Positions 17,384-26,300 of a stretch of DNA of 64,000 bases are shown here, in pieces. Under the pieces are notes generated by a model that saw nothing but the letters and a program-made list of their open reading frames with translations, ran no database searches and had not been told where the DNA came from. A program made the position numbers and the translations under genes. The DNA is from Evansella alkalicola (GTDB lineage Bacteria; Bacillota; Bacilli; Bacillales; Salisediminibacteriaceae): the NCBI RefSeq assembly GCF_019042735.1, contig NZ_JAHQCR010000077.1, positions 1-64,000 on the forward strand. Direction: 5' to 3'. Each line of letters starts with the position of its first letter. Position 1 is the stretch's first letter.

Positions 17384-18235
17384 ATGATGAGTAATAATAT
17401 CATACTAAATAGATTATTTACTCCAAGTGTTTTTTTGAGTTTAATTAATCATCAAGATTTTGCTATTTTCAATACTTGTATTAAACGTTATTTAAGTGAT
17501 ATAGACTTAACATCAAATAATCACAAAATAATAACAAAGTTATATCATTATTTAAGAAAGCAATATAGGAATGAGTACTATTATAAAAATACACTTCTAA
17601 ACAAAATTTTATTGGGAAGCCACAGTTTGAACACCACAGTAGCACTATCAGAAATACCTGTAAATAAATCTAAGGCAGATTTTGTCCTTATTAATGGTAA
17701 AGCTACTGTATATGAAATAAAAACTGAATTAGACACATTTGATCGACTAGACTCTCAAATTAATGATTATTATAAAATGTTTAATCGTGTCTGTGTCGTA
17801 ACATCAGAATCAAACTATAACAAGCTTAATGACAAGCTGTATAATTCTAATGTTGGAATAAGTGTCTTAACAAATAGGAATACAATTAGTCCAAGAAAAC
17901 AACCAATTGAAGATAATTCACATCTAGAACACTCCTCAATGTTCAGAACACTTAGAAAGAAAGAGTTCGAAAATATCCTGAACCTCCACTTTGGTGAATT
18001 ACCAAAAACTACACAAGTTAATTACTATAAAGAATGTTTAAGATGGTTTAATCAAATTAATATTGAAATACTATACCCTTATTTATTGGCTGAGCTAAAG
18101 AAAAGGAATATTGGAGAGAAAGAAGAATTTCTTAATGTTCCCTACGAACTTAAATCATTGGTTTATTTTTCGAAATTTAAAAAAGATGATTATCATAAAT
18201 TAGAGGATTTTCTAAGTGAAACATGGAGGGGATAA
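17384..18235 (+). CDS. sce7726-family protein, PD-(D/E)XK-like nuclease candidate
   Basis: 283 residues. The core phrase SKADFVLINGKATVYEIKTELDTFDRLDSQINDY contains D-x(13)-E-I-K, the spacing of a PD-(D/E)XK nuclease active site, at about residues 103-120. This matches the sce7726 family, named from Sorangium and of unproven function. It forms an operon with sce7725-like and RES-domain genes (1-bp gap to the next). Very low GC compared with the helicase further right. Role in anti-phage defence is inferred from the nuclease motif and its location in an attachment-bounded island. Confidence 0.78.
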   Translation: MMSNNIILNRLFTPSVFLSLINHQDFAIFNTCIKRYLSDIDLTSNNHKIITKLYHYLRKQYRNEYYYKNTLLNKILLGSHSLNTTVALSEIPVNKSKADFVLINGKATVYEIKTELDTFDRLDSQINDYYKMFNRVCVVTSESNYNKLNDKLYNSNVGISVLTNRNTISPRKQPIEDNSHLEHSSMFRTLRKKEFENILNLHFGELPKTTQVNYYKECLRWFNQINIEILYPYLLAELKKRNIGEKEEFLNVPYELKSLVYFSKFKKDDYHKLEDFLSETWRG

Positions 18236-18236
18236 T

Positions 18237-19172
18237 ATGTATTTTCCATATTTACGTGGAAGACAATATGAACTAATTGCAATAAGGGAACTAGCGGAAT
18301 TAGGATTAATCAGTAATCTAGTTAAGCCTGTTGTCGAGCCGATTAAACCAACTACTACTCTTTTAAAAACTATTAACAGTTTTATTGAGAATGAATTGGA
18401 ACTTGCAGTTATTCATAATCCCCGTGTTGGAAACTTTTCCGATGAATATAGAATTTTAAGTAATGAGAAGCTAAAAGAAAATTTTCAAAATGCATTTAAG
18501 AATCCATTTATAATAGTTTCTCATATCATTAATGAAAACAGCTATCATGAATTAGATTCCTTATTTAAAGATGGGCATACAAGAGAAGAGTTATTGCTGA
18601 TTAATAATGATGGTGATAATATTGATAACTACTTAAAAATATTTGACAATGCGAAGCCTCGTTTTAATTTGATTCCAGATGCCACATCTATTCGTAGAAG
18701 AGTTAGGGAAAATAAGGTGCTATTGGCAGATAAATTTGATAAGTTGGTTAGAAATTCAGATTATCTTGACAAGGAAGATAGTTATTTTTCAGAGGATCAT
18801 CTATTTTATAAAGATGAAGGGTATATTGGTTTTTCTGACTATTCTATTGTTGGCTCTGAATATTCCGAGTCTGGTTTTGCTCCATATGCGGTGGCAATTC
18901 ATATAGTATATAAGGACAATAACAATTGTTTTAGAGTTAAACACTTCGTATCTGATTCTAATGAGGACTATAGAGACCCGGCTGGTAAATTTTCTGAAGC
19001 TTTGGACAAACTTATGCAATGGCAATCAGATATGAAGATAAATACTTATGCAATGTCTGAGTTTAGGAAGCATTATGAAAAAGGTACTTATCCGGGATTA
19101 GGTCCAATAAAAAAATTAGCGATTATGCATCATATTGAGTTAGTGAGTAATTTCTTGGATGAGGAACGATAA
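18237..19172 (+). CDS. sce7725-family (beta) protein
   Basis: 311 residues from ATG 18237, seven bases after GGAGGGG; an upstream ATG at 18216 lies in the previous gene. The start MYFPYLRGRQYELIAIREL is characteristic of the sce7725 family, whose members regularly sit beside sce7726. No catalytic motif is evident to me. The family resembles phage-lambda Beta-like annotated proteins in databases, but function is unknown. The tight gap on both sides (1 and 2 bp) implies a shared complex or pathway with its neighbours. Confidence 0.78.
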   Translation: MYFPYLRGRQYELIAIRELAELGLISNLVKPVVEPIKPTTTLLKTINSFIENELELAVIHNPRVGNFSDEYRILSNEKLKENFQNAFKNPFIIVSHIINENSYHELDSLFKDGHTREELLLINNDGDNIDNYLKIFDNAKPRFNLIPDATSIRRRVRENKVLLADKFDKLVRNSDYLDKEDSYFSEDHLFYKDEGYIGFSDYSIVGSEYSESGFAPYAVAIHIVYKDNNNCFRVKHFVSDSNEDYRDPAGKFSEALDKLMQWQSDMKINTYAMSEFRKHYEKGTYPGLGPIKKLAIMHHIELVSNFLDEER

Positions 19173-19174
19173 TC

Positions 19175-20251
19175 ATGATATGTTGTGAGAATTGTTTTAG
19201 AGATATAGAAATAAAAGCAATTATTAAAGGTATCCAAAATACAGGTGATTGCGAGATTTGTTTTAGTACAGACGTCAATATTTACAATACTAATGTAAAT
19301 ACTGAATTAGTGGATAGTTTTAATGAATTGATAGAAGTATATACTCCGGTTGATAGTTTGCCAGATATATTTCCAAGAGAAAAATTAGTAATGCTTAAAG
19401 ATGAGTTATTCGAAAAATGGAATATATTTAATATTAATAAGGAAAAAATTTATATTGTTATTAAGAATATCTGTCATGAGAAATACGAAGAAACGCCTGA
19501 ATATTTTGATTCGTCTATTGGTATTCTGGATTTAGATAATACGGATTACCTAGAAGCTAACTCTCTTTTGAAGAACTATGAGTGGGAAGACTTTGTGGCT
19601 GAAATAAAAACAAATATAAGATTCCATACCAATATAATTAATACAGAGATTTTAAATGAGTTTTGCGAGAGTGCAAAATGTTTCTATAAAAAGGGTAAAA
19701 TTTTTTATAGAGGAAGACTTTCAACAAGAAAAGGCTTTTCGAAAGATGAAATGGGGCCTCCACCTGATGAGAAAGCTTCTGACGGAAGGGCAAATCCAGT
19801 AGGGGTGAGTTGTTTGTACTTAGCAAACGATGAAAAAACTACACTACATGAAATAAAAGCTGGACTATATGATTATGTTTCTATTGGTACTTTTGAATTG
19901 TTAGAAGATATAGAGTTGATTGACTTTACAATAATTGACAAGGTGAGTCCTTTCCTTTCGAATAATTTAGATTTTAAACAGTATATTATTAATAAAAAAC
20001 ATTTAAGTAAAATAAGCCATAATATAGCAAAACCCCTTAGAAGGAATGATAGCCCACTTGACTATTTACCAACACAATATATAGTAGATTTTATAAAGAG
20101 TAAAGGGCATAGTGGTATAAAGTATTCAAGTACAATGCGAAAAAATGGTTATAACATAGCTATATTTAATAAAGGTTTGTTTGAATGTAAAGAAGTTAGA
20201 GTCCATGATGTTGAAATGGTCAATTACGAATCGAACCCTTTGGGAGGATAG
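19175..20251 (+). CDS. HEPN/RES-type protein with RES domain (NAD-degrading toxin candidate)
   Basis: 358 residues. An N-terminal zinc ribbon (CENC...CEIC, about residues 4-29) and a helical region of the HEPN/RES N-terminal type are followed by a RES domain. That domain shows FYRGRLSTRKGF near 177 (the Arg), DGRANPVGVSCLYLANDEKTTLHEIKAG near 206-233 (the Glu) and YLPTQYIVDFIKSKGHSGIKYSS near 290-312 (the Ser). RES toxins consume NAD+ by phosphorolysis or ADP-ribosylation. No partner antitoxin of the Xre type is adjacent, so its activity may be restrained by the sce7725/sce7726 proteins. Stop is followed by a strong terminator at 20417. Confidence 0.75.
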   Translation: MICCENCFRDIEIKAIIKGIQNTGDCEICFSTDVNIYNTNVNTELVDSFNELIEVYTPVDSLPDIFPREKLVMLKDELFEKWNIFNINKEKIYIVIKNICHEKYEETPEYFDSSIGILDLDNTDYLEANSLLKNYEWEDFVAEIKTNIRFHTNIINTEILNEFCESAKCFYKKGKIFYRGRLSTRKGFSKDEMGPPPDEKASDGRANPVGVSCLYLANDEKTTLHEIKAGLYDYVSIGTFELLEDIELIDFTIIDKVSPFLSNNLDFKQYIINKKHLSKISHNIAKPLRRNDSPLDYLPTQYIVDFIKSKGHSGIKYSSTMRKNGYNIAIFNKGLFECKEVRVHDVEMVNYESNPLGG

Positions 20252-20416
20252 ACTAAGATACTTATAGATAACATAGAGCTAAAGCAAAATAACTAGTTAT
20301 GGGATTAGTTAATTGCTAGATTGTACTAAACACGCTAATGTAAAATAATAATAGCTCCTCATTAGTTATTAAAAACTAATTAGAAGCTTTTTGACAAATT
20401 GTTAACAAAATAAAAA
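20252..20416. other. Junction between the two defence cassettes
   Basis: 165 bp without an ORF. Near its end TTGTTAACAAAATAAAAAAAG resembles the stretch GCTAACATAATGTAAAAAAAG behind repeat A at 16954, a possible third, decayed attachment junction. Confidence 0.35.
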
Positions 20417-20456
20417 AAGAAGCCTCCCAAATAACTATTGGGAGGCTTCTTTTTTC
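20417..20456 (+). terminator. Strong terminator after the sce7726/RES cassette
   Basis: AAGAAGCCTCCCAA pairs perfectly with TTGGGAGGCTTCTT and is followed by TTTTT. It belongs to the same AAGAAGC-type terminator class as those at 16973 and 24995. Confidence 0.85.
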
Positions 20457-20665
20457 GTTTCTTGTCTAACATTGTGATAAACATTTTCTCGTGATTTGAA
20501 CATTCACATTTATTATGGAGGATTTTAACAAATTTTATCGAAGTGTGTTTATAGAAAAATCAAATAACAAAGTGTAATAAAAGAGTGTGGGTTAACCTGA
20601 AAAATAATCTCTGAATTCTTTATATTGCAAAGAGGAAATGGTAGTAACTTTATTGGAGGTGTAAA

Positions 20666-23398
20666 ATGTCTACTAGTGGAACACTTTTACGAATAGACGC
20701 ACAGATTCTTAATATAAACAAGGTTATTTGCCGACACATAGATAACCTTAGTACTTCGCCAAGAGGTGTAGTTTCGCAGGACATTCTGTCTCAATTGCGT
20801 AACTTTGTTGAGCATATAATGCTGAAGTTCTACGCCAATGGCCAAGACATAGATAACAACTATGATAATATCCGCACAGCAATTGACTTTGTAAGAACAC
20901 AGGGTAATTTAAAAGTGCTGAGGCGATTTCATGACTATTTGCAAATCGTAGCATCACACTATACACTTGACGAGGAAAACTCCGAGCGGTTAATGCTAAA
21001 ATATTACGAATACCTTTTGAAAATCAAAAACCTTATGAATGACAGATTTTCCTTTGATGTTCTTGGGAACCTTGACAATTTTCCGCTGAACATGGATTCA
21101 AACTTACAGGAGTACTATGAGAAGATTGCTGCTAAGATAAAAGGCTATAATATGCAGAACGCTGGAAAATCTGAGAAATACTATATTCAAAAGGTAAAGC
21201 CATTCTTTGTCGGTCAACGGGTTTACTATGAGGTAACATTTACACCTGCTAATGATTATGCAAGCAAGTTTAACCGGGTTATCGCCTTTACAAGTTTGGA
21301 AATATCCGACAACTATGCGGTCAAGTTTACCTTTGCCCAAGACAGCATTGAAATCCTCGGCAAGACTATGCCTATCACTGTTATCGTAGGTTGGGAAGTT
21401 GCAATTCGAGATTGTGAGTTTCAAAATTTCACAAGTCTGATTAGAGGAACAACCGTTAAGACAGGATATGCCGAACAACAGGGAATCTCCCTATTTTTAA
21501 CATCAACGGGATTTAATCTAACAGAACTGGTTGATTTTCCCGATGCGGAATTTCAAAAAATTAAGCAGCAAGCGACACAACGATCCAAGGCGGTTGTGTT
21601 CTTCAATGATTTAGAGCATTGTCGTGCGATAATGAATACAAATGGCGCAGGCAAAAATCTGCTACGTTATTTACTTTACCATATGAATAACAAAATTATT
21701 AAGAACCAGCATCAAACCCTTGCAAACAATAATTTGTCCGGGCTTTATATGAAAAACGGTTGTATCCCGTTCGACAGTATGCCCTTTAATTCCTCGCCGT
21801 TAGGACATAACCCCAGACTGGTCGATTTGTTCGCTTGTATCAAAGCCGACGAACGGAAGCATGAAATACTTGCACGCTTGGTTAGGAACAACACCGAAAT
21901 CAAAGGACAACTTTTTACGCCTGTTAAGGATATTGTTGGATTTGATGATATACCAGCACTCGTAAGAATCTACAACTCTACTTTATGGCACGGTCACCTT
22001 GAAAACAGTAAATTAGTGATTGAATCTGGTCAAATCTTCATTAATGGTTATAAAAACGATACACGGTTCATTATTAGCGAACTTGAGGATCTAGCAAAAA
22101 GCGGAGTCGAGAACTATTCAAATTCGGTAGAGGCATGGTTGAGCGAACCTAATCATGGTGTTGACTGCGAAGAGAAAAAAAAGGCTTTAACTCAAATGTT
22201 TGAAAACTCAAAAGTGGCTCTGATGTACGGATCGGCCGGAACGGGGAAATCTACGCTCATAAACCACATAGCACATTTCTTTGCCGATAAGAAAAAGCTG
22301 TTTTTAGCACAGACCAACCCTGCTGTAGATAATTTGAAAAGACGGGTGAAAGCTTCCAACTGCACATTTTCAACGGTTACAAAGTTTGTAAAAAGACAGA
22401 ACATCATTACTGACTATGACTTGCTTATAATAGACGAGTGCAGTACGGTGAACAATCGTGATATGAAAGGTATTCTTACTAAAGCAACATATAAGTTGTT
22501 GGTTTTGGTAGGGGATTCATATCAAATAGCATCTATCCGATTTGGTAACTGGTTTAGTGTGGCCCGTGCGTTTGTTCCCGAAACCTCGGTGTATGAGTTA
22601 ACACGTCCGTATCGGAGCAACAACGAGGGATTGCTTACTCTATGGGATAGAGTACGTAAGATGGACGATACCATTCTGGAACTCATTACACGGCAAGACT
22701 ATTCCAACACGTTGGACGTTTCAATTTTTGCCTCTTCTGAAGCAGACGAAATAATTCTTTGTCTTAATTATGATGGGTTGTACGGAATCAATAACATTAA
22801 TCGTTTTTTACAAGAGAGCAATCCGAGCGTTCCAGTGTTGTGGGGAGTTCAGCAATATAAGGTCAACGATCCAATTTTATTTAATGAATCCGACCGCTTT
22901 GCGCCCCTGATTTACAACAATATGAAGGGGCGGATAGTAGGGGTAGAAATTCTTGATAGTGAAAAGCTAACCGAACGCATACAGTTTGATATCGAATTGG
23001 ATATGGTAATCAACGGCGTAGATGCCTTCGGTCAGGAGTTTGAGTTATTGGACAATTTAGAAAGCGGTAACTCCGTAATACGTTTTTGTGTCAACAAACT
23101 TAAAAGTACTGATGAAGATGATGACGGCTCTTCAAAATCAGTAGTTCCATTCCAAGTTGCATATGCCGTATCCATCCACAAGGCGCAAGGATTGGAGTAT
23201 AACTCTGTAAAAATCGTCATAACAGATGAGGTTGACGAACTTATAACACATAATATCTTCTACACGGCAATTACCCGTGCGAAAAATAAGCTCAAAATCT
23301 ACTGGACACCTGAGGTCGAGAAAAAGGTGTTGAGTAACATAAAACCAAAAAACAACAATAAGGATATACAGTTGTTGAAGCGGGGTAACCAATTATGA
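20666..23398 (+). CDS. Large superfamily 1 (RecD/UvrD-like) helicase with unknown N-terminal half
   Basis: 910 residues. The last 400 form an SF1 helicase: GSAGTGKST (Walker A, near 522), LLIIDECST (Walker B, near 586), VGDSYQIAS (motif III, near 614), ELTRPYRSN, VSIHKAQGLEYNSV (motif V, near 836) and FYTAITRAKN (motif VI, near 865). The first 500 residues match nothing I know and could hold a nuclease or sensor domain. ATG 20666 follows GGAGGTG. Codon use is richer in G and C (CGG, CCG, GCC) than the flanking sce7726 cassette, a sign of separate origin. It is followed by AbiH 113 bp downstream. A defence role is inferred. Confidence 0.8.
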   Translation: MSTSGTLLRIDAQILNINKVICRHIDNLSTSPRGVVSQDILSQLRNFVEHIMLKFYANGQDIDNNYDNIRTAIDFVRTQGNLKVLRRFHDYLQIVASHYTLDEENSERLMLKYYEYLLKIKNLMNDRFSFDVLGNLDNFPLNMDSNLQEYYEKIAAKIKGYNMQNAGKSEKYYIQKVKPFFVGQRVYYEVTFTPANDYASKFNRVIAFTSLEISDNYAVKFTFAQDSIEILGKTMPITVIVGWEVAIRDCEFQNFTSLIRGTTVKTGYAEQQGISLFLTSTGFNLTELVDFPDAEFQKIKQQATQRSKAVVFFNDLEHCRAIMNTNGAGKNLLRYLLYHMNNKIIKNQHQTLANNNLSGLYMKNGCIPFDSMPFNSSPLGHNPRLVDLFACIKADERKHEILARLVRNNTEIKGQLFTPVKDIVGFDDIPALVRIYNSTLWHGHLENSKLVIESGQIFINGYKNDTRFIISELEDLAKSGVENYSNSVEAWLSEPNHGVDCEEKKKALTQMFENSKVALMYGSAGTGKSTLINHIAHFFADKKKLFLAQTNPAVDNLKRRVKASNCTFSTVTKFVKRQNIITDYDLLIIDECSTVNNRDMKGILTKATYKLLVLVGDSYQIASIRFGNWFSVARAFVPETSVYELTRPYRSNNEGLLTLWDRVRKMDDTILELITRQDYSNTLDVSIFASSEADEIILCLNYDGLYGINNINRFLQESNPSVPVLWGVQQYKVNDPILFNESDRFAPLIYNNMKGRIVGVEILDSEKLTERIQFDIELDMVINGVDAFGQEFELLDNLESGNSVIRFCVNKLKSTDEDDDGSSKSVVPFQVAYAVSIHKAQGLEYNSVKIVITDEVDELITHNIFYTAITRAKNKLKIYWTPEVEKKVLSNIKPKNNNKDIQLLKRGNQL

Positions 23399-23511
23399 CC
23401 CCGGAGAACTAATTTGCATCTGCATTGAGCTGCCAGAACCGTCATATCATTTAACATACCCAAAATGTGCGGGATACTCATTAAGAAGAAACTAAAATGA
23501 GGGTGAATAAT

Positions 23512-24426
23512 ATGAAACTGTTTATAATAGGAAATGGATTTGATAGAGGTCACGGATTAGCAACAAATTATTGGGATTTTCGAACATACTTAGATAATAC
23601 CAATCCCGAATTCCTGTATTCTTTTGAGCAACATTATTCCATTTATCCAGGAACGGATGTAGAGGCAAAGAAGAATTTATTATGGAATGAATTGGAAACA
23701 AATCTCGCTAACATTGATGAGGATGACATTATTGATAACGCTATCGGTATGGATATGGGATTGGATGGTGGCGACATAGGTATATATGATACTTTGTATG
23801 CGCATTTCACTGACGAATATAAATACATTAAGCAGTTAGCGTCGTATCTGGATCAGTGGGTGCGAACTATTGAAATCGGAGATGTACAAACTAAGACAAG
23901 CTTTATCAATAAAGCTAATGATGCATTTTATATAACCTTCAACTATACGAATGTACTGGAAACAATTTATGGATTGAGTGAAGATAAAATATTACATATC
24001 CATGGCTCTATCCAGGAACACGATGATGACCCTATATTAGGACATGGCAATGAAAAGAAAATTAATGATATTCAAAAAAAGCGTTATGAAGCAGAGAATC
24101 TATTTGCTGAAAAGGAAATGAGCATTTACAGGGTAGTACAAGATTATTATTTGCGCACTTATAAAGATATAAATACTTATATGCCTAGCCTAAGTGACTT
24201 GAAACGAAAAGAGATCGATGAAATTATTGTCATTGGGCACTCTCTCGCTGGTGTAGACATCCCGTATTTCAAAAATATCGATAAGAGTACAATGCAAAAG
24301 GCCGAATGGAAAGTGTATTATTTCAGCGAAATCGAAAAGCAACGAATGTTGGATAGCTTGATTGACTGTGGAATAGTGTTCGAACGCATTGAAATGATAC
24401 CTTCAAAAGAATTCTATAATTTGTAA
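23512..24426 (+). CDS. AbiH-family abortive infection protein
   Basis: 304 residues from ATG 23512, preceded by GAGGGTG; ATG 23497 overlaps that RBS. The start KLFIIGNGFDRGHGLATNYWDFRTYL is the AbiH signature (GNGFD near the N-terminus, like an NAD- or nucleotide-binding loop). FYITFNYTNVLETIYG and IHGSIQEHDDDPILGHGN are the second and third conserved blocks. AbiH from Lactococcus gives abortive phage resistance; its enzymatic activity is not settled. The neighbouring helicase suggests a two-gene module. Confidence 0.88.
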   Translation: MKLFIIGNGFDRGHGLATNYWDFRTYLDNTNPEFLYSFEQHYSIYPGTDVEAKKNLLWNELETNLANIDEDDIIDNAIGMDMGLDGGDIGIYDTLYAHFTDEYKYIKQLASYLDQWVRTIEIGDVQTKTSFINKANDAFYITFNYTNVLETIYGLSEDKILHIHGSIQEHDDDPILGHGNEKKINDIQKKRYEAENLFAEKEMSIYRVVQDYYLRTYKDINTYMPSLSDLKRKEIDEIIVIGHSLAGVDIPYFKNIDKSTMQKAEWKVYYFSEIEKQRMLDSLIDCGIVFERIEMIPSKEFYNL

Positions 24427-24816
24427 TGTATTTATTGCAATATGCAGCCTTAATTCTTGAGATAGTCTATGCTGGAGCTGGTAGCCGTGAAAGCAGCAGA
24501 TTTGCAAAAGCATGTATGTTTTTTTAATAACTAAACCTATAATATTTTGCTGCTACTTCATGAGATTATAGCTAGGCAATATTTAAAGACACATGATGAT
24601 TTTTGCTCAGGGATTAGTAATAAAATCGGCCAAGAACAAGAAAATTATTTTAATACGGTAAGTAAACTATTTTCTCCAATATTTAAACAATACTATCTAA
24701 ATTGTTGGAATGTGACTTGATAAGTACTAAGAATGCTCACCCAGCATGTCTAGTGTTGCCACAAACATTCAACACATGTGGAGTGTTTGAAGCACAGTGA
24801 AAAAACTATTGCATTT
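24427..24816. other. Intergenic region left of repeat B
   Basis: 390 bp, no ORF of note and no integrase remnant that I can recognise. An attachment site with its integrase would have shown a tyrosine or serine recombinase here or right of 25042; neither is present. Confidence 0.4.
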
Positions 24817-24966
24817 GCTAACATTTTGCTAACGCAATCCAGTGAAAAACGGTTAAATCCCGTTTAAGATGTTACAGTAATATTTTTGTAAAACCTTGAT
24901 ATACCACACTTTACGCACACAGAGTTAAAGATATTACACACTCTCACCTTGGGGGCGGCATGATGT
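24817..24966 (+). repeat. Attachment-site-like direct repeat, copy B
   Basis: 150 bp, co-linear with copy A at 16749-16898 and equal in length. It begins with the same GCTAAC-ATTTT-GCTAAC pair and ends GGGGGCGGCATGATGTAA, which in frame gives Gly-Gly-Gly-Met-Met-stop as in a GroEL C-terminus. With copy A it brackets 8068 bp of defence genes. Confidence 0.6.
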
Positions 24967-24994
24967 AATTCATGCTCCACATTCTTGAAATTAT

Positions 24995-25041
24995 AGAAGC
25001 TTCTCATAAGTTAACTATACTTATGAGAAGCTTCTTTTTTA
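24995..25041 (+). terminator. Terminator behind repeat B (groEL-terminator-like)
   Basis: AGAAGCTTCTCATAAG pairs perfectly with CTTATGAGAAGCTTCT, followed by TTTTT. It stands 28 bp behind the Met-Met-stop of repeat B, the right distance for the terminator of the gene whose 3' end supplies the attachment core. Confidence 0.8.
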
Positions 25042-25358
25042 ATTCTTATGTTATAGAAAGTGGGGGCACTTTAGTAATTTAGGTTAATAGGTTGATAAAG
25101 AAGTTGTCCATTAATGATTATTTTTGTTTAAGAGCAATTCGCAGGATGTTTTTTACTTTTTCTCTGGTGTCAAACAGTACCATCATCTTTTCCTCAATCA
25201 TTACATATGTCAATACTCTGGACAATCACCTTTCAATAAGATAAAAAATAGTATATGTTCTTATATTGAGACGTTAATTGATGACTACGTCAATATAAAA
25301 ATATATGAAAATTATAGTATTATATTAAGGTAGAATATAGCTTGATGATGGAGGTCTT
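25042..25358. other. Intergenic region before the deacetylase
   Basis: Contains a 69-codon TTG-started frame (25124-25333) without RBS or family resemblance, which I do not accept as a gene. The promoter of the next gene should lie near its end. Confidence 0.3.
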
Positions 25359-26078
25359 ATGAAAAAATTAATAAAGAGTGGTATGGTTGTAATCATATTA
25401 TTGATTGCTGTAAGTTATTTATTAAATGAATTATCTCAATCAAGAACGTTTCAATTTTTTGGTGGTTTAGTAACTAGTATAGAAACAAACGAAAAAGTAG
25501 TAGCCTTAACCTTTGACGATGGACCTGGGGTAAATACACATGAAATATTAGATACTTTAAGAAGACATGACGTGAAAGGGACATTCTATTTAACAGGTTA
25601 TGAAATTGAAAATGCCTTTGATGATGCGAGTAAAATTGTGCAAGAAGGTCACGAAATAGGAAATCACTCCTATTCCCATCAAAGAATGGTTTTTAAATCT
25701 CCCTCCTTTATTAAAGATGAAATAGATAAAACGGATGAGTTAATACGACAGATTGGTTATGAGGGGGAAATCACTTTTCGTCCACCTTACGGAAGAAGGT
25801 TAGTATTGTTACCTTATTATCTATCGAAGCAAGATAGGAAAACGATTTATATGAATATAGAGCCTGAATCATATCCTGAAATTGCTGGTGATGCAACTAA
25901 AATTGAAAACCATGTTGTAGAAAATATAGAGCCTGGTTCAATCATTTTATTGCATGTTATGTATGAAAGTAGAAGAGAATCACTCAATTCAGTAGAAGGT
26001 ATTATTAACTCGTTAAAAGAAGAAGGATATAAGTTTGTTACAATCTCGGAACTTCTACAGTATGAAATTGAAGAATGA
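25359..26078 (+). CDS. Membrane-anchored polysaccharide deacetylase (NodB domain)
   Basis: 239 residues. One N-terminal membrane segment (about 8-25) is followed by a NodB domain with all five motifs: TFDDGP, NHSYSH (metal His pair), RPPYG, the IEPESYPEI region and IILLHVM. It would remove N-acetyl groups from peptidoglycan or another cell-surface glycan outside the membrane. AGG-type RBS precedes ATG 25359. It stands alone, closed by the terminator at 26133. Confidence 0.88.
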   Translation: MKKLIKSGMVVIILLIAVSYLLNELSQSRTFQFFGGLVTSIETNEKVVALTFDDGPGVNTHEILDTLRRHDVKGTFYLTGYEIENAFDDASKIVQEGHEIGNHSYSHQRMVFKSPSFIKDEIDKTDELIRQIGYEGEITFRPPYGRRLVLLPYYLSKQDRKTIYMNIEPESYPEIAGDATKIENHVVENIEPGSIILLHVMYESRRESLNSVEGIINSLKEEGYKFVTISELLQYEIEE

Positions 26079-26132
26079 TATAGGGAAATTATTTTTAGAT
26101 GGGTGAGTTTTCAGTATAAGTAGTAATTCAAA

Positions 26133-26165
26133 AAGAGCAACGCATTCTTACCAGCGTTGCTCTTC
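26133..26165 (+). terminator. Rho-independent terminator
   Basis: AAGAGCAACGC pairs with GCGTTGCTCTT around a ten-base loop. It ends the deacetylase transcript. Confidence 0.75.
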
Positions 26166-26300
26166 ATAGCTTATGGCGCCATATATGAAGTTAACTAATT
26201 CTTTGTCACACTCAAAGGGTGTCTATTTATCAGGTAATTCCAATTAGTCAATCAGATGAAAAGTGTTGTGGTATTATTTTCCTTGAAGGGGTTGGAATAA

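Noticed and set aside
21104..21478. 124-codon frame on the minus strand inside the helicase gene
   Set aside because: Shadow of the helicase frame; no RBS or recognisable motif.
25124..25333. 69-codon frame upstream of the deacetylase
   Set aside because: TTG start without RBS, AT-driven residue content, no family resemblance.
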